From Pyropia haitanensis (taxonomy: Eukaryota; Rhodophyta; Bangiophyceae; Bangiales; Bangiaceae): a stretch of DNA of 64,000 bases. The stretch is from assembly GCA_008729055.1 (NCBI GenBank), contig SDUX01000007.1, positions 4,881,409 through 4,945,408 of the forward strand, read 5' to 3'. Every line of letters begins with the position of its first letter. The stretch's first letter is position 1. Under the pieces are notes generated by a model. It was not told the origin of the DNA and did not search any database. It saw only the letters and a list, made by a program, of their open reading frames with translations. Shown one piece after another: positions 23,434-33,545 of this stretch. Made by a program: the position numbers and the translations under genes.

Positions 23434-24642
23434 CTACGCCGGGTACGTCCACGCCACGCGACGCTCCCCCATCGTACGGCGGCAGCAGCAGCGGTAGCGG
23501 CGGCGGCTGCCGCCCCTGCACGTTTTCGCGGCCGCGGCCGCCCACCACACGCGCGGGAGGGCGTGGCCCGTTAGGGCGCAGCCTTGCCCGCCAACGCCCG
23601 CCCCCGCCTCCTCCCTTGCCGCAGTCGCAGCAAGCGCGCCTAGCAGCGTCCGCAGAATTTTCACCGCCGAATCCAGCCCTCCAAGCTGTGGAGGATGGAT
23701 GCGACGGCGGCCATGAAGAAGCCCAGCCCCGTCGCCACTGTCACCACCACCGTCGTCGTCGGCGGCGGCGGCGGCGGCGCGGCCCCACCCCCCCACCCGC
23801 CGCCACCGCCGCCACCACCACGGCCTTGAGTCCGCGGTGTAGGGCAGGAACGGCACGACGGTGGGAAGGCCTTCGCGGGCGAGTAGCCACAGCCGCAGCT
23901 TGGCGGGCAGGTCCAACTGGCTTGCGCTGGTCACCAGGGACACGCCGCCGCCGCGGCTTCGGCCATTGCTGCGGCCACAGCCTCCACCTGCGCCGCAAAC
24001 AGGGCACCCACCCCCGCCGGGGGCGGTGGCGGGGCCCGCTCCAGCCCCTGCCTTCAGTGGCCGCGGCGCTTTTCCCCCAAGCTTCCTTCGACGCCCCGCC
24101 GCGTCTGGCGGCCGCCGCCACCCGTCCGCGTCGCCGTTCCCCCCCCCGGCGGCGCCCCCCGCCAGCAGCAGCCACTCCAGCGCCGACATCAACGCCCGCG
24201 TGGCCCAATCCGCAAGCCAGTCTACTTCATTCAACAATGGCACCACGGGCGGCACGCAAACCCCGATGATAGCCGCCACCGCCGCTTGCACCGCCGCGCA
24301 GGCGTCGGCGCGCGGGGTGCAGCTGACCAACACCGCCGCCGCCGCCGCTGCCGCCGTGTCCTCCTCCCGTTCGGTTGCGGCGGGCGCCGCGGGCGCCACG
24401 CCCGCGGCGGGCAGACCGGGAAGTACCGTCGTGTACAACGCGCCCGGGTCGGCCGGGCTGGCGCAGTTAACCTGCAAGACCGCCGGCGGGGGCACCGCCG
24501 CCGCCGCGCCAAACACGCCGCAGGTGAGGAAGTGCGGCGCGGACGTGGGCGTGGGGGCGGCCGCTGCCGCCGCAGACTCTGCCCCAACTGCAGCGTCGAC
24601 GAAGAGGAACTTGCCCGTATCCAGCACCCCCGACCCGTACAC
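23434..24642 (-). CDS. Hypothetical protein, possible exon
   Basis: A 400-residue open frame whose first two thirds have non-random composition: VYGSGVLDTGKFLFVDAAVG, HFLTCGVF, a hydrophobic stretch AAIIGVCVPPVVPLLNEVDWL, a helix ALMSALEWLLLAGG, and LPAKLRLWLLAREGLP. It could contain one or two membrane-associated helices. An alternative frame just upstream (about 24655-24760) also reads non-randomly (AESSTLICALPVDL), so an intron or frame change near 24660 is possible. The C-terminal part is low-complexity. No family recognised. Confidence 0.3.
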   Translation of the reverse strand: MYGSGVLDTGKFLFVDAAVGAESAAAAAAPTPTSAPHFLTCGVFGAAAAVPPPAVLQVNCASPADPGALYTTVLPGLPAAGVAPAAPAATEREEDTAAAAAAAVLVSCTPRADACAAVQAAVAAIIGVCVPPVVPLLNEVDWLADWATRALMSALEWLLLAGGAAGGGNGDADGWRRPPDAAGRRRKLGGKAPRPLKAGAGAGPATAPGGGGCPVCGAGGGCGRSNGRSRGGGVSLVTSASQLDLPAKLRLWLLAREGLPTVVPFLPYTADSRPWWWRRWRRVGGWGRAAAAAADDDGGGDSGDGAGLLHGRRRIHPPQLGGLDSAVKILRTLLGALAATAAREEAGAGVGGQGCALTGHALPRVWWAAAAAKTCRGGSRRRYRCCCRRTMGERRVAWTYPA

Positions 24643-25708
24643 CCGCGCGCCGACGCCGGTGCCGTTAAGTCAACCGGCAGGGCGCAGATGAGGGTGGAAG
24701 ATTCAGCTTCGGGGCCGTTCGGCAGGAGTGGGGGGGGCGGGGTGTACCTGCGAAGGAGGAGGACACGGACGACGGCGGCGAAGGAGGCGGGGGCGGGGGT
24801 AGCGGCGCCCACTTTAAGAAGAAGCAGCACGCCGCCGCCGCCGCGCACGCCCCCAGTCGCGCGCCCTGCTCTGGTGGAGAGGCGGCAGTGGCTGCGGGGG
24901 GTGGCACGAAGCGCCGGCGCCGCCGCCGCCGCCGCTGCCGCTGACGCCGGGCCCGACAATGACGGCCGCGGGGGCAGCGATGGCGGCGAGGGCGGCATTG
25001 GGGACGGTGGCATGAGATGTGCGGGCGGAAGAAACGGTCGAGGTTGGGGTGGGTTCAAGAGGGGACTGCATCAGGCAGAACGAGCGACGAGAAGTGGGGG
25101 GCACGGGAGGGCGGACAGAGAACGTAGAGATGAAGGTGCCACAGTGCCCGCTAAATTCGGACGGTGGGAAAGGGGAGAGTGCGCTGAGTGAGAAGACACT
25201 GCGAGGCGGCGCTCAGGACGAAGGGGCGGCCTCTCTGTGCGGCCAATGCCGGAGGACCGCACGGTGCCATCATCCACAGCGAGCGATCCTGTGGCCCACT
25301 CCAGATCGACGGACCTCGCCTTGTGCTCTTCGGACACGTGACGAACACGTTCGCCAATCAGCTAAGCGCAATGCAAAGGCAAGTCGAACGCTAATGCAGC
25401 AGCGAGGCAATCTGCATCGGAGAAGACAAAGAAGACCTGAAAAAAAAACGGGCTGAAAGCCCCTGTCAACCTGATTCAATTGGGGCACCCCCCGTGCAAG
25501 CCTCCGTTAGCTCTCGTGCACAAGAAGTGGAACGATTCCCGAAGAACCTGAAAAAGACCAATCCGTGAGCTGAAACTAGCCACGGGTCTACCCAGTAGGG
25601 CATGCAAGCCTGCATTAGGCGACCGCCAGTATTGGGGACCGCTCGGCCGGCGTCTGACAGTCGGAACAGGCCAGAAGTTTGCTTGCTCCCCACCCGCATG
25701 CACCATTT
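24643..25708. other. Intergenic region, nothing recognised
   Basis: Mixed GC-rich and, from about 25400, more AT-rich DNA. No gene, repeat or RNA supported apart from the short possible exon near 24655-24760 noted with its neighbour. Confidence 0.4.
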
Positions 25709-26399
25709 GAGAGTTTTGGCAACCGCGTGGGGGCAGCGTTCGTGGGAACTTATCGTGCCACGTATGACACGTTTACGATCTCCCGCTGAGTTACCACGAA
25801 CGGCTTCTCACGAACGGGTTCGTGGGGGCAGGATCGGCCCTTTCTACCACGTTGTGGAGCCGTCCGTGAGAACTACCATTTCCATCTCCGGACGTACGTG
25901 GTGCAATCGATTACTCCCAATCTGGTTTGATTCAGTGTGCTAAGCATATGTTTGCCTTCTCCCTCCTTATCACCCGTTCGCCGGCAGGCCCGACCACGAT
26001 GCTGCCTATACCCGCCCGCTTCCCCCACCACCATACCACCAGTCCTCACCTCTCCTGCTCTCCATGTCGCCACCCCCTCCAGCACCACTACTGCTGGTGC
26101 CCACCCCAGCCATCCCCCGCGGTCCTCCGCTGCTACGTCGCCTGTTCGTGACGCGGTGGAGGAGCTCACAGCCTCTCACGATAGATGCTTAATACTGTCT
26201 TAAGTCTGGTCCGATCGGTTAGAAATAGATTTGTTTTATATGTTTAACTTTGGTGTTCAAGTGCGTTCAAGTCCCTCTGTTCCCACCACGTGGTAGTGCC
26301 AAAACTCCAGTCCGTGGCAACGTTAGCTTCGTGGGAACTCTCGCTCGATCTCACGAACCCTACCACGCGGGCTGCCCCCACGCGATTGCCAAAACTCTC
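25709..26399. mobile_element. Non-autonomous DNA transposon (MITE-like), 691 bp
   Basis: Terminal inverted repeats of 29 bp with one mismatch at 25709-25737 and 26371-26399, beginning GAGAGTTTTGGCAA. Just inside, both ends carry CGTGGGAAC in direct orientation, and an internal CACGAAC/GTTCGTG hairpin lies near 25803-25820. There is no coding capacity. A target-site duplication is not obvious, so the superfamily is not assigned. Confidence 0.65.
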
Positions 26400-27986
26400 T
26401 ATTCCTGGGGGGTGCCAGCTGCCAGGAAATCGCGGCTGTCTCATGTTTCAGCAACGTGCCATTGCTATCGCTTTTTGGCTCACCGATAGACAGAAGAAGC
26501 AGTGGACATCCCCACATGCATCTGCGTTGAAGCACCCGCATCGAAGGACTGGCCACAGACGAGGCGGAGGACCTCCCCCCCCGCCCCCTCTCTATTCCCA
26601 TCCTGTCCTGTTTCTCTACTTGGCCCCGCTGCCATCACTGCCGGCTTTGTCCTAGGCATCGTCCTCCCTTCCCCCCCCACCGCCCCCCTCGCAGGGCGGC
26701 AGCCCCGGCGCCCCCGGCGCGCGGCACGCCGCCGCCCGAAGAACTTCCTTTGCGACGGCCACGCCGAGGCGGGCCCCCTCGCGGACCGCCGCCGGAAAGT
26801 GGAGCCCCCCGTGGAGGCGGCTCTCCCCACACTCCGCCGCCATTTCCGCGGTGCTCCCAAACGTCAGCACCGTGTCGGTAGCGGGGAGGCCGCCGCCGAC
26901 CGCCCCCGCCGGCAGGGGCACGGACAGGTTGATGGTGTCCCCCCCCGCCGCCCGCAGGATGTGGGAAAAGCCCGCGCACAGGGCGGCCGAGGCGGACGGG
27001 TACTCTTGGTGGGGCATTGTCCGGATGGCCGACGTGAAGGCCCGCCCGCGGCGGGAGCCGCGGAGGATGGACGGCACGAGCGACGCCGGCCGCACCGCGT
27101 CGTGGCGCACCTTCTCCGCCCACACTGCGACCGTCGCGTCCCACGTAAACGCGTTGAGCGCAAACTCCAGGGTCAGGTAGTCGGCAAGTGGCATCCCCGC
27201 CACCCGCAGCAGCGGGGGGAGGAACGCAATGGACTGGGACTTGCGATCAAACCAGCGGATGAGCAGGCGCTGGCGAGGCGAGAGGTCCGCTCCCGCTTCC
27301 AGCACCCCCCGCGCCTGGTCACACAGGCGGTCGGGGTCGGGGGCCGCCGTTCCGCACCGAAAGTCGGGGGCGTATGCGTCGGGGGACGTGTAGGGCGGAG
27401 GCACGCGCAGCGACTGTAGGCGGCGGCGCGGGACCAGCACGGGGCGTGCTCCCCCGGTCTGCGCCGCCGTCACGGTCTGGGTGGTGTAGGTGCCAAAGCC
27501 GGGGAGGTCCTCTAACAGCGGCACCCACCGAGTGAGCGCCGTGACGCCCGCGGCGGGGCCATTCACGGGGCGGTACCCGCTGGTCGTGTCGGCAAAGGGG
27601 CGAGGCGGGGCGCCGGGCGGGAGCCCCGCCCGCCCGTCTGCATTCATCCCGTCCCGCTCAAGGTGTGCCGCGATGTAGCGCCGCACGGCGGCGACGCCGA
27701 AACAGCCCGGGCTGGAAGCGTCCATCGTCCCCCGCGCACAGGCCGTATCGTTGAGGCGGGGCAGGGTAAAGCCCCCACTGGCGGCGGCGGCGTAGAGGCG
27801 CTCCGCCTCACCATCCCCGTACAGGTGGTCAGTCACTGCCGCTACCACAGTTGCCATGCAAAAGGCCAGGGCCTCGTCGGTCCGGAGCGCGGAGGGTGCC
27901 CGCCGCACCGGGCGCCCGTCCCAAGTCGTGTACCGCCGATCATCGGGGGCGTACACGCCGACGCAGTCAAACGTGGGAGCGAAGGC

Positions 27987-28190
27987 TGTTCTGGTGCAAA
28001 CAAAGGCGCGTTGCCTTCATTGTCGGACCAGGCGTTCCCACGCCGCGACCCTATAAGACCCCACGCACCCACATAGATCCTGATCCAATCTGCCCGCGAT
28101 CGGTCCGATCAAGGACCCGCACAAATCCCACTAGGACACTGTGTCCCACCCGCGGGGTCACCGGCGTCGTACCGGCCGTATCCCCCAACA
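27987..28190 (-). repeat. copia 3' LTR
   Basis: On the element strand it begins TGTTGGGGG and ends CCAGAACA. It contains a TCTTATAGGG TATA-like motif. It matches 32571-32774 throughout. Confidence 0.95.
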
Positions 28191-28199
28191 CTCCCCCAC
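28191..28199 (-). other. copia polypurine tract
   Basis: GTGGGGGAG lies directly upstream of the 3' LTR on the element strand, as expected for plus-strand priming. Confidence 0.6.
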
Positions 28200-28219
28200 G
28201 GCTACGGGGACCACGCCGC

Positions 28220-31200
28220 TTACAAGCCTTGGCGGCCCACCGCTACCACACCCAGCTTCGTACGGAAGGCGTCAAACGCGGGGCGGGGCAAAGGCTTGGT
28301 GAAGCCATCCGCCAACTGCTGCTCCGACGGCACGTACTCTACCACCACCTGCTGCTGCGCCACGCAGTCGCGGATGAGGTGGTAGCACACGTCAATGTGC
28401 TTGGTACGGGAGCTCATCCCCTCGTTGGTGGCCATGGCAATGCATGCCTGGTTGTCCTCCTTGAGGGTCACCGGGCCCGCGTACTCCCCCAGGTCGCCCA
28501 TCACGCGTCGCAGCCACAGGCTGTCCTTGACCGCTTCGGCCGCAGCGACGTACTCTGCCGCAGCCGTAGACGTGGCCACCAGCCGCTGCATGCGGCTGCG
28601 CCACGAGATGGCCCCGCCGTGCAGGGTGAAAACAAAGCCAGTCGTCGACTTGCGGGTGTCCTTGTCGCCCGCAAAGTCGGAGTCCACCCACCCCTCCATG
28701 GGCACCACCTTGCCATACACAATGCCCATGCCACGGGTCCCCTGGAGGTAACGCAGACACCCCTTAGCCGCGCGCCAGTCCGCCTCGGTTGGGCAGGACA
28801 TGCGGCGGGCCAGCTTCCCGACCGCGTAGGCGATGTCGGGGCGCGTCTGGTTAGCCAGGTACATCAGGGACCCGACCAGCTCGGCGTAGCGGTTCCCATC
28901 AGGGAGCGGCTCGCCGCCGCCCAGCTCCGTGCCTTGCGCCATGGGGGTGTGGTTGGCCTTGCTTTCCTCCATGTTGAACTCCTTCAACAGGTCCGCGATG
29001 TGGCGGGGGTTGGATAGCGCCACCGTGCCGGCGTTCCTGTCCCACAGTACCTGCATGCCGAGGTAGGACTTGACCTCCCCCAAGTCTCTGACCTCGAAGT
29101 GCCGGGAGATCCGGCGCTTGACGTCCTTGACAGCATCGTCGCTGGGGCCGCCCACGAGGATGTCGTCCACATGGACCTCGACCCTGACGACCGCATCGTC
29201 CTCGTTGAAGGTGTAGACGCACTTGTCAGCCTGGGACTGGACCCCGCCTTCCTCTACGAGCTTCCCGTCCAGATGCTTGCCCCACAGGTGCCCCGCCTGC
29301 TTGGTGCCGTACATGGCCATCCGCAGTAGGGCGTCCTCCCCGGCGTCCTCGAAGCCGTCCGGGATGGTGATGTACACGTCCACGTCCATCGGCGCGTACA
29401 GGTAGGCCGTCTTGACGTCCAGGTGGTGGACGGCCCAGCCACGCGCCGCCGCCGTGCCGAGAAAGGCACGCGTCGTTGCCGCTGCCGGCATGGCGGCCCA
29501 CGACTCTCGGTAGTCCTTGCCCGGCTTCTGCCGGTTCCCCTGGCCTACCAAGCGGCACTTGGGGCGCTCCAGCTCCCCTGCTTGGTTGGACTTGTACTCG
29601 AAGAGGACGTGTGTGCCCAGCCTCCGTGCTCCCGGCGGCGCCTTCTTCTTCTCCCACACGCGGTGGTGGACCATTGACTGCCGTTCGTCCCTTAACGCGG
29701 CTTCCCAGAGCGGCCAGTCATCGCGCGCCTTCGCTTCGCGTACTGACTTGGGCGGCGGCGGCAGGTCACGCACCATCACCGGCTTCTTAGCCGGGATGGT
29801 GTCCTCAATCATGGCCGCGCTGGCGGCCACGCCGCTGCCGTCCTGCCCGTAGCGGCTCGGTGCTTGTCGCATGCGGTTCGGGTACCGTTGGACCTCATCG
29901 TTCTCGGGCGGCCCGTCGTCGCCCTCCGCCAGCGCGCCCGTCAGAAGTTTGGCCGCATCAATGGCGGCCTGGACGTCAGGGGTGATGGGTGCTTGCGTAC
30001 GTCCGCTGCTGCCGCTACTCGGCGAGGAGGGCGTGGCCGCGGGAGTGCCGCGGGGCGTGCCGGTCGGAGTGCCGCGGGGTAAGCTGCCGTTCGCTTGAAC
30101 AGCTTGCACGTCCGACACCCCACCCCAGTGGATCTCTTTGTGCGCAGAAATGGTTGCCTCGTCAAACGCGACGTCCCGGCGAACCACGACGGCCTTGCTG
30201 CCGTCCAGCAGCACGCGGTACGCGCGCCCGCCGGGGGCGTACCCCACCATCTTGCCGACGGAGGTGCGCGACTCCATGCCGATGATGTTCTTCGGCGGCT
30301 TGAGGGCAAACGCGGTGCTGCCCCACACCGCAAGCCCCGACACGTCGGGTCGCTCGCCCGTGAACGCCTCCCACGGCGTGACGTCAAGGCCCTCCTTTGG
30401 GGACCGGTTCATCACGTACGTTGCTGCGACGGCGGCCTCGGCCCAGAGCTCCTGGCCTAAACCCGACTCGACCAGCGCCGCGCGGACGCGCTCCTTGATG
30501 GTGCGGTTCACTCGTTCCGCCTTGCCGTTGCTCTGAGGGCTGTACGGCGGGGTGATCTCAACGTCGATCCCCTTGTTCCCATACCAGCTCTTGAGGTTGC
30601 CGGTGATGAACTCCTTGGCGCCGTCGAAGCGGATGCGCTTCAGCTTCTTCCCGCTGCGGCGCTCCAGCTCCGGGATCTTCGCCTTAAGTACTTGTCCCGC
30701 ATCGCCCTTGGCGCGGATGGGCACCCCCATCGTCACGCCAGCGGCATCCTCGTACAGTACGATCAGGTAGCGGGAGCCACCGACAGACGCCGGGAAGGGG
30801 CCCGTGATGTCCACGTGAAGCAGCTCCATGACGTCCGTCTTGGTGTTCGACTCGGGGAAGGGCGCGCGAGACATCTTACCCTCAATGCATGGGCGGCAAA
30901 CCGCGCCGGCCACGCGCTCAGGCGCAACCTCCTCGGTCGGCAAGCCCTTGACCATCCTGGCCGCCCGCTGCAGGTTGGTGTACCCGAGGTGGAAAAACCT
31001 GCGGTGCCACACCGTGGCCGCACCCGTCACGGGCGCGGATGCCATCATGGCCTGCTTGACGACGGGAAAGCCGCCGATCATGTACTGGCCGTCGGCGTCC
31101 AGCTCCCCGACCGCGTCGGCCTTGGACACCACCTCGGTCGGCGCCACCACATCGGCGTCGCCGTAGATGTAGCAGTGGCCGAGGGCGAACAGTACTGCCC

Positions 31201-32500
31201 CGCCCGCCTTGTCGACGCGCCCGACCGACAGGAGGTTCTCCCTCAGTCCGGGTACTCGATGGGCGTCCTGCAACGTGATGGCAGTGGAGATGCCCTTGGC
31301 TTCCACATTGAGGGTTGCCACCCCACGCCCGGCAGTGGCTAGGGTGCCGCCCGACGCCAGTGTTACCTGCTCGCCGCCCACCCCATGCCCCACCTTGAAC
31401 GTCCCCCGCCCGGTGGCGAGGTGATGAGTTGCCCCAGAGTCCACCAGCCACGACTCGCTGCGCGCGACGTCGTTAGCCCGCGACGCGGCGCCCACTTCCA
31501 GGCGTGCGCAAAAGGCGAGCTTCTTGTCGTCGCCCTTGTCTCCCCCGTAGGGGCCCTTGCCGCCGCGGCCACCACCTCGCTTGTCGTCGGCGGCGCGCCG
31601 CTTGTTGCAGTCGGCGATCTTGTGGCCCGGTTTCTTGCAGTAGAAGCAGAGCGGCTTCTTGTCAGTCCGCGTCCTCTTGTCGTCCCTCTTGATCGACATG
31701 GCGGCCAGGTACGCCTGCACCCCCGGCGGCACTTCCCCTTCCGTCTGGGTCTGCAGCTCCTTCTCCACGCTCAACAGCTTGGCGGTGACGGCGGGCAGGC
31801 GCAATGGGGCGTCCGTGTTGCGCAGCACCGTCCGGATGGTGCTGTAGCCTGCCGGGAGCCCGCGGAGGATGTGCAACGTCAATGTCTGGTCGTCCTTGGT
31901 CACGCCCGCCGTCGCCAGGTCGTTGCGCAACCCCTTGGCGCGCCCGACGTACTTGATAATGGTCTCACTCGGCAGCATCCGCAGCATGGTGAGCTCCTCC
32001 TCGAGCTCCGCTCGGCGCGACATCGTGTTGTCCTCAAACAGGACACGGAGGCAGTCCCACGCCTCCGCCGCCGACTTGCAGTCGGCCACCAGGTTGAGGA
32101 GATGCGGCTTGACAGCCATCTGGATCTGCGCCAGCGCCTTCTCGTCCTTCCGATCCCACTCCTCCAACGCCATAAGGTTCTTGTCGCGCGCCTCGCGGGC
32201 CTGCATGGCAGCGGCATGGGAGGCCGACGTGCCCGCCACGTCGCCAGCCGGCGGGATCACCACCTCGGGGCTGGGGACGAGCACGGGCCGCGGCGTCACC
32301 ACCGCCGCCCAGTTGCCATTGTCCCGCAGGTACGCTTTGCAGTAGGTCGACCAGGAGCGGTAGTCCTCGTCGAGCCGCTCAAAGTAGAGTTTCGTGCCTT
32401 TGGACCCTTCCCCGTCCATGGCGGGGGGCGCGGGTCCAACGTCCGCACCTTGACACAAACCCCTGTTGATGAGGGGGTGAACGCGCCCGTCCTCTACCAC
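28220..32500 (-). CDS. copia Gag-Pol polyprotein, 1426 aa
   Basis: One uninterrupted frame; a second ATG at codon 28 (MDGEGSKG) is an equally likely start. Residues about 35-270 are a copia-type Gag (UBN2 family). A CX2CX4HX4C zinc knuckle, CFYCKKPGHKIADC, lies at 285-298. The aspartic protease active site is DSGATHH (354-360). Integrase follows, with an HHCC zinc site ending CRPC (535-538) and the DD35E triad at about D564, D626 and E662 (HVDITGP, RFDGAKE, NGKAE). Reverse transcriptase has LDVKTAYLYA and the catalytic HVDD near residue 1110 (about 29165). RNase H carries DSDFAGD, STAAAEY and KHIDVCYHLIRD, then the usual ADGFTKPL end. The order protease-integrase-RT-RNase H is diagnostic of Ty1/copia. 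No stop or frameshift was found. Confidence 0.96.
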   Translation of the reverse strand: MVEDGRVHPLINRGLCQGADVGPAPPAMDGEGSKGTKLYFERLDEDYRSWSTYCKAYLRDNGNWAAVVTPRPVLVPSPEVVIPPAGDVAGTSASHAAAMQAREARDKNLMALEEWDRKDEKALAQIQMAVKPHLLNLVADCKSAAEAWDCLRVLFEDNTMSRRAELEEELTMLRMLPSETIIKYVGRAKGLRNDLATAGVTKDDQTLTLHILRGLPAGYSTIRTVLRNTDAPLRLPAVTAKLLSVEKELQTQTEGEVPPGVQAYLAAMSIKRDDKRTRTDKKPLCFYCKKPGHKIADCNKRRAADDKRGGGRGGKGPYGGDKGDDKKLAFCARLEVGAASRANDVARSESWLVDSGATHHLATGRGTFKVGHGVGGEQVTLASGGTLATAGRGVATLNVEAKGISTAITLQDAHRVPGLRENLLSVGRVDKAGGAVLFALGHCYIYGDADVVAPTEVVSKADAVGELDADGQYMIGGFPVVKQAMMASAPVTGAATVWHRRFFHLGYTNLQRAARMVKGLPTEEVAPERVAGAVCRPCIEGKMSRAPFPESNTKTDVMELLHVDITGPFPASVGGSRYLIVLYEDAAGVTMGVPIRAKGDAGQVLKAKIPELERRSGKKLKRIRFDGAKEFITGNLKSWYGNKGIDVEITPPYSPQSNGKAERVNRTIKERVRAALVESGLGQELWAEAAVAATYVMNRSPKEGLDVTPWEAFTGERPDVSGLAVWGSTAFALKPPKNIIGMESRTSVGKMVGYAPGGRAYRVLLDGSKAVVVRRDVAFDEATISAHKEIHWGGVSDVQAVQANGSLPRGTPTGTPRGTPAATPSSPSSGSSGRTQAPITPDVQAAIDAAKLLTGALAEGDDGPPENDEVQRYPNRMRQAPSRYGQDGSGVAASAAMIEDTIPAKKPVMVRDLPPPPKSVREAKARDDWPLWEAALRDERQSMVHHRVWEKKKAPPGARRLGTHVLFEYKSNQAGELERPKCRLVGQGNRQKPGKDYRESWAAMPAAATTRAFLGTAAARGWAVHHLDVKTAYLYAPMDVDVYITIPDGFEDAGEDALLRMAMYGTKQAGHLWGKHLDGKLVEEGGVQSQADKCVYTFNEDDAVVRVEVHVDDILVGGPSDDAVKDVKRRISRHFEVRDLGEVKSYLGMQVLWDRNAGTVALSNPRHIADLLKEFNMEESKANHTPMAQGTELGGGEPLPDGNRYAELVGSLMYLANQTRPDIAYAVGKLARRMSCPTEADWRAAKGCLRYLQGTRGMGIVYGKVVPMEGWVDSDFAGDKDTRKSTTGFVFTLHGGAISWRSRMQRLVATSTAAAEYVAAAEAVKDSLWLRRVMGDLGEYAGPVTLKEDNQACIAMATNEGMSSRTKHIDVCYHLIRDCVAQQQVVVEYVPSEQQLADGFTKPLPRPAFDAFRTKLGVVAVGRQGL

Positions 32501-32552
32501 GCGGATCTCTCACCGGCGTCGCTAGAGGAGGGAGTAGACACGGCGCCAGCGA

Positions 32553-32570
32553 CGTGCTGGGCCCATAACC
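32553..32570 (-). other. copia primer-binding site, complementary to initiator tRNA-Met anticodon arm
   Basis: The + strand here reads CGTGCTGGGCCCATAACC, matching the anticodon arm of eukaryotic initiator tRNA-Met, including the CAT anticodon. It abuts the 5' LTR directly. This indicates priming by an internal half-tRNA fragment, as known for Drosophila copia, rather than by the tRNA 3' end. Confidence 0.8.
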
Positions 32571-32774
32571 TGTTCTGGTGCAAACAAAGGCGCGTTGCCT
32601 TCATTGTCGGACCAGGCGTTCCCACGCCGCGACCCTATAAGACCCCACGCACCCACATAGATCCTGATCCAATCTGCCCGCGATCGGTCCGATCAAGGAC
32701 CCGCACAAATCCCACTAGGACACTGTGTCCCACCCGCGGGGTCACCGGCGTCGTACCGGCCGTATCCCCCAACA
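32571..32774 (-). repeat. copia 5' LTR
   Basis: 204 bp, matching the 3' LTR base for base as far as can be read. TGTT...AACA termini. Confidence 0.95.
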
Positions 32775-33180
32775 AAGGCCGCCGCGTTCAAACGAAACTC
32801 CATCGGTGCCTCCACTGCTCTGTTGGAAAAGACCGTGCCTGTGGGGGCCGCCACCACCTGCAGTACCAGCTGCAACACAGGGGGAAAGGGCAAGGCGGAG
32901 AGAGGGGGGAGCGGGGAGGGGGGACCGGACGGCTGCGCCGCCGTCCCAGGGGAAAGGTGCACGAGCAGCATGGCCACCACCGCGGCGGTGCCCGCCACGG
33001 CCATCATCCAGGCCGGCCGTGCCATGGTACGACCAGAAGCGCTGCTCAACGAGAGTCGTCGGCCGTCCACGCGGGAGTGCAGGGCGGGCGGCAAAGGCCC
33101 GAGCACCCAGCGGCTTGCGCGATCGGGGCGGTGCGGAGGCGCGTTCACCCGGCTGGTGGGCGAGGGTCACCTGCTCGGCC

Positions 33181-33190
33181 GCTTTTATCC
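33181..33190 (-). promoter_or_regulatory. TATA-like box of the haloperoxidase-like gene
   Basis: GGATAAAAGC on the minus strand, about 155 bp upstream of the ATG at 33025. A start site near 33155 would leave a 5' leader of roughly 130 nt. An in-frame GTG/ATG-like codon farther up (33148) would add a non-signal extension and is less likely. Confidence 0.4.
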
Positions 33191-33545
33191 GCGCCCGCGC
33201 GCTGGTCGGGTCGGGGGCCGCGACCACACCCTACACCCCCGCCCCCGGGCGGACCCGTGACGAAGCCCTGAGCGGAGCTCACGATGGCGCGAGTCGTGGC
33301 TGACCTGATGGCACACCGCCAATACGGGGCGAGTCCCATCCCCGGGAAGAGTCCCATCCGCGGGAGGGCGAATGCCGCGGCGCCCCATGGCGAGCCATGA
33401 TCATGCCATCACGCGTTCGCTGGGACTGTCACGCGAACGCAATCGGGCTCTCCATCAGCGGACGTTCCCGCCACTTGGGCTCGTCGCGCCAACACATCCG
33501 ACCCGATGGGACGTTCCCGCCACCCTGGCCGCATCCTGGCTCTGC

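Larger units (their letters stand above)
27987..32774 (-). mobile_element. Full-length Ty1/copia LTR retrotransposon (4788 bp)
   Basis: Two 204-bp LTRs, no differences seen on reading, bound an internal region with a tRNA-type primer-binding site, one long polyprotein frame and a G-rich polypurine tract. The 5-bp duplication AAGGC (27982-27986 and 32775-32779) marks the insertion. Everything needed for autonomous transposition is visible and unbroken. Identical LTRs point to a very recent insertion. Confidence 0.95.
26652..33025 (-). pseudogene. Vanadium-haloperoxidase/PAP2-like secreted protein gene, disrupted by a copia insertion
   Basis: Host segments 33025-32775 and 27981-26652 flank the retrotransposon. 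Counting one copy of the target duplication they total 1581 nt, a single frame for 526 residues with no other break. The ATG at 33025 gives a signal peptide (MMAVAGTAAVVAMLLVHL). The distal half has vanadium-haloperoxidase/acid-phosphatase features: a Lys/Arg pair in EKVRHDAVRPAS, then YPSASAALCAGF at the position of the usual PSGH loop, then ESRLHGGLHF with the Arg and His that bind vanadate. The usual catalytic His after Ser-Gly is replaced (SAS), so haloperoxidase activity is doubtful even in the uninterrupted allele. A TATA-like box lies upstream at 33181-33190. As it stands the mRNA would run into the LTR after about 84 codons. The insertion is young, so intact alleles may exist. Confidence 0.8.

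Noticed and set aside
28392..31451. Several shorter + and - strand frames inside the copia element
   Set aside because: Shadows of the 1426-residue polyprotein in other frames.
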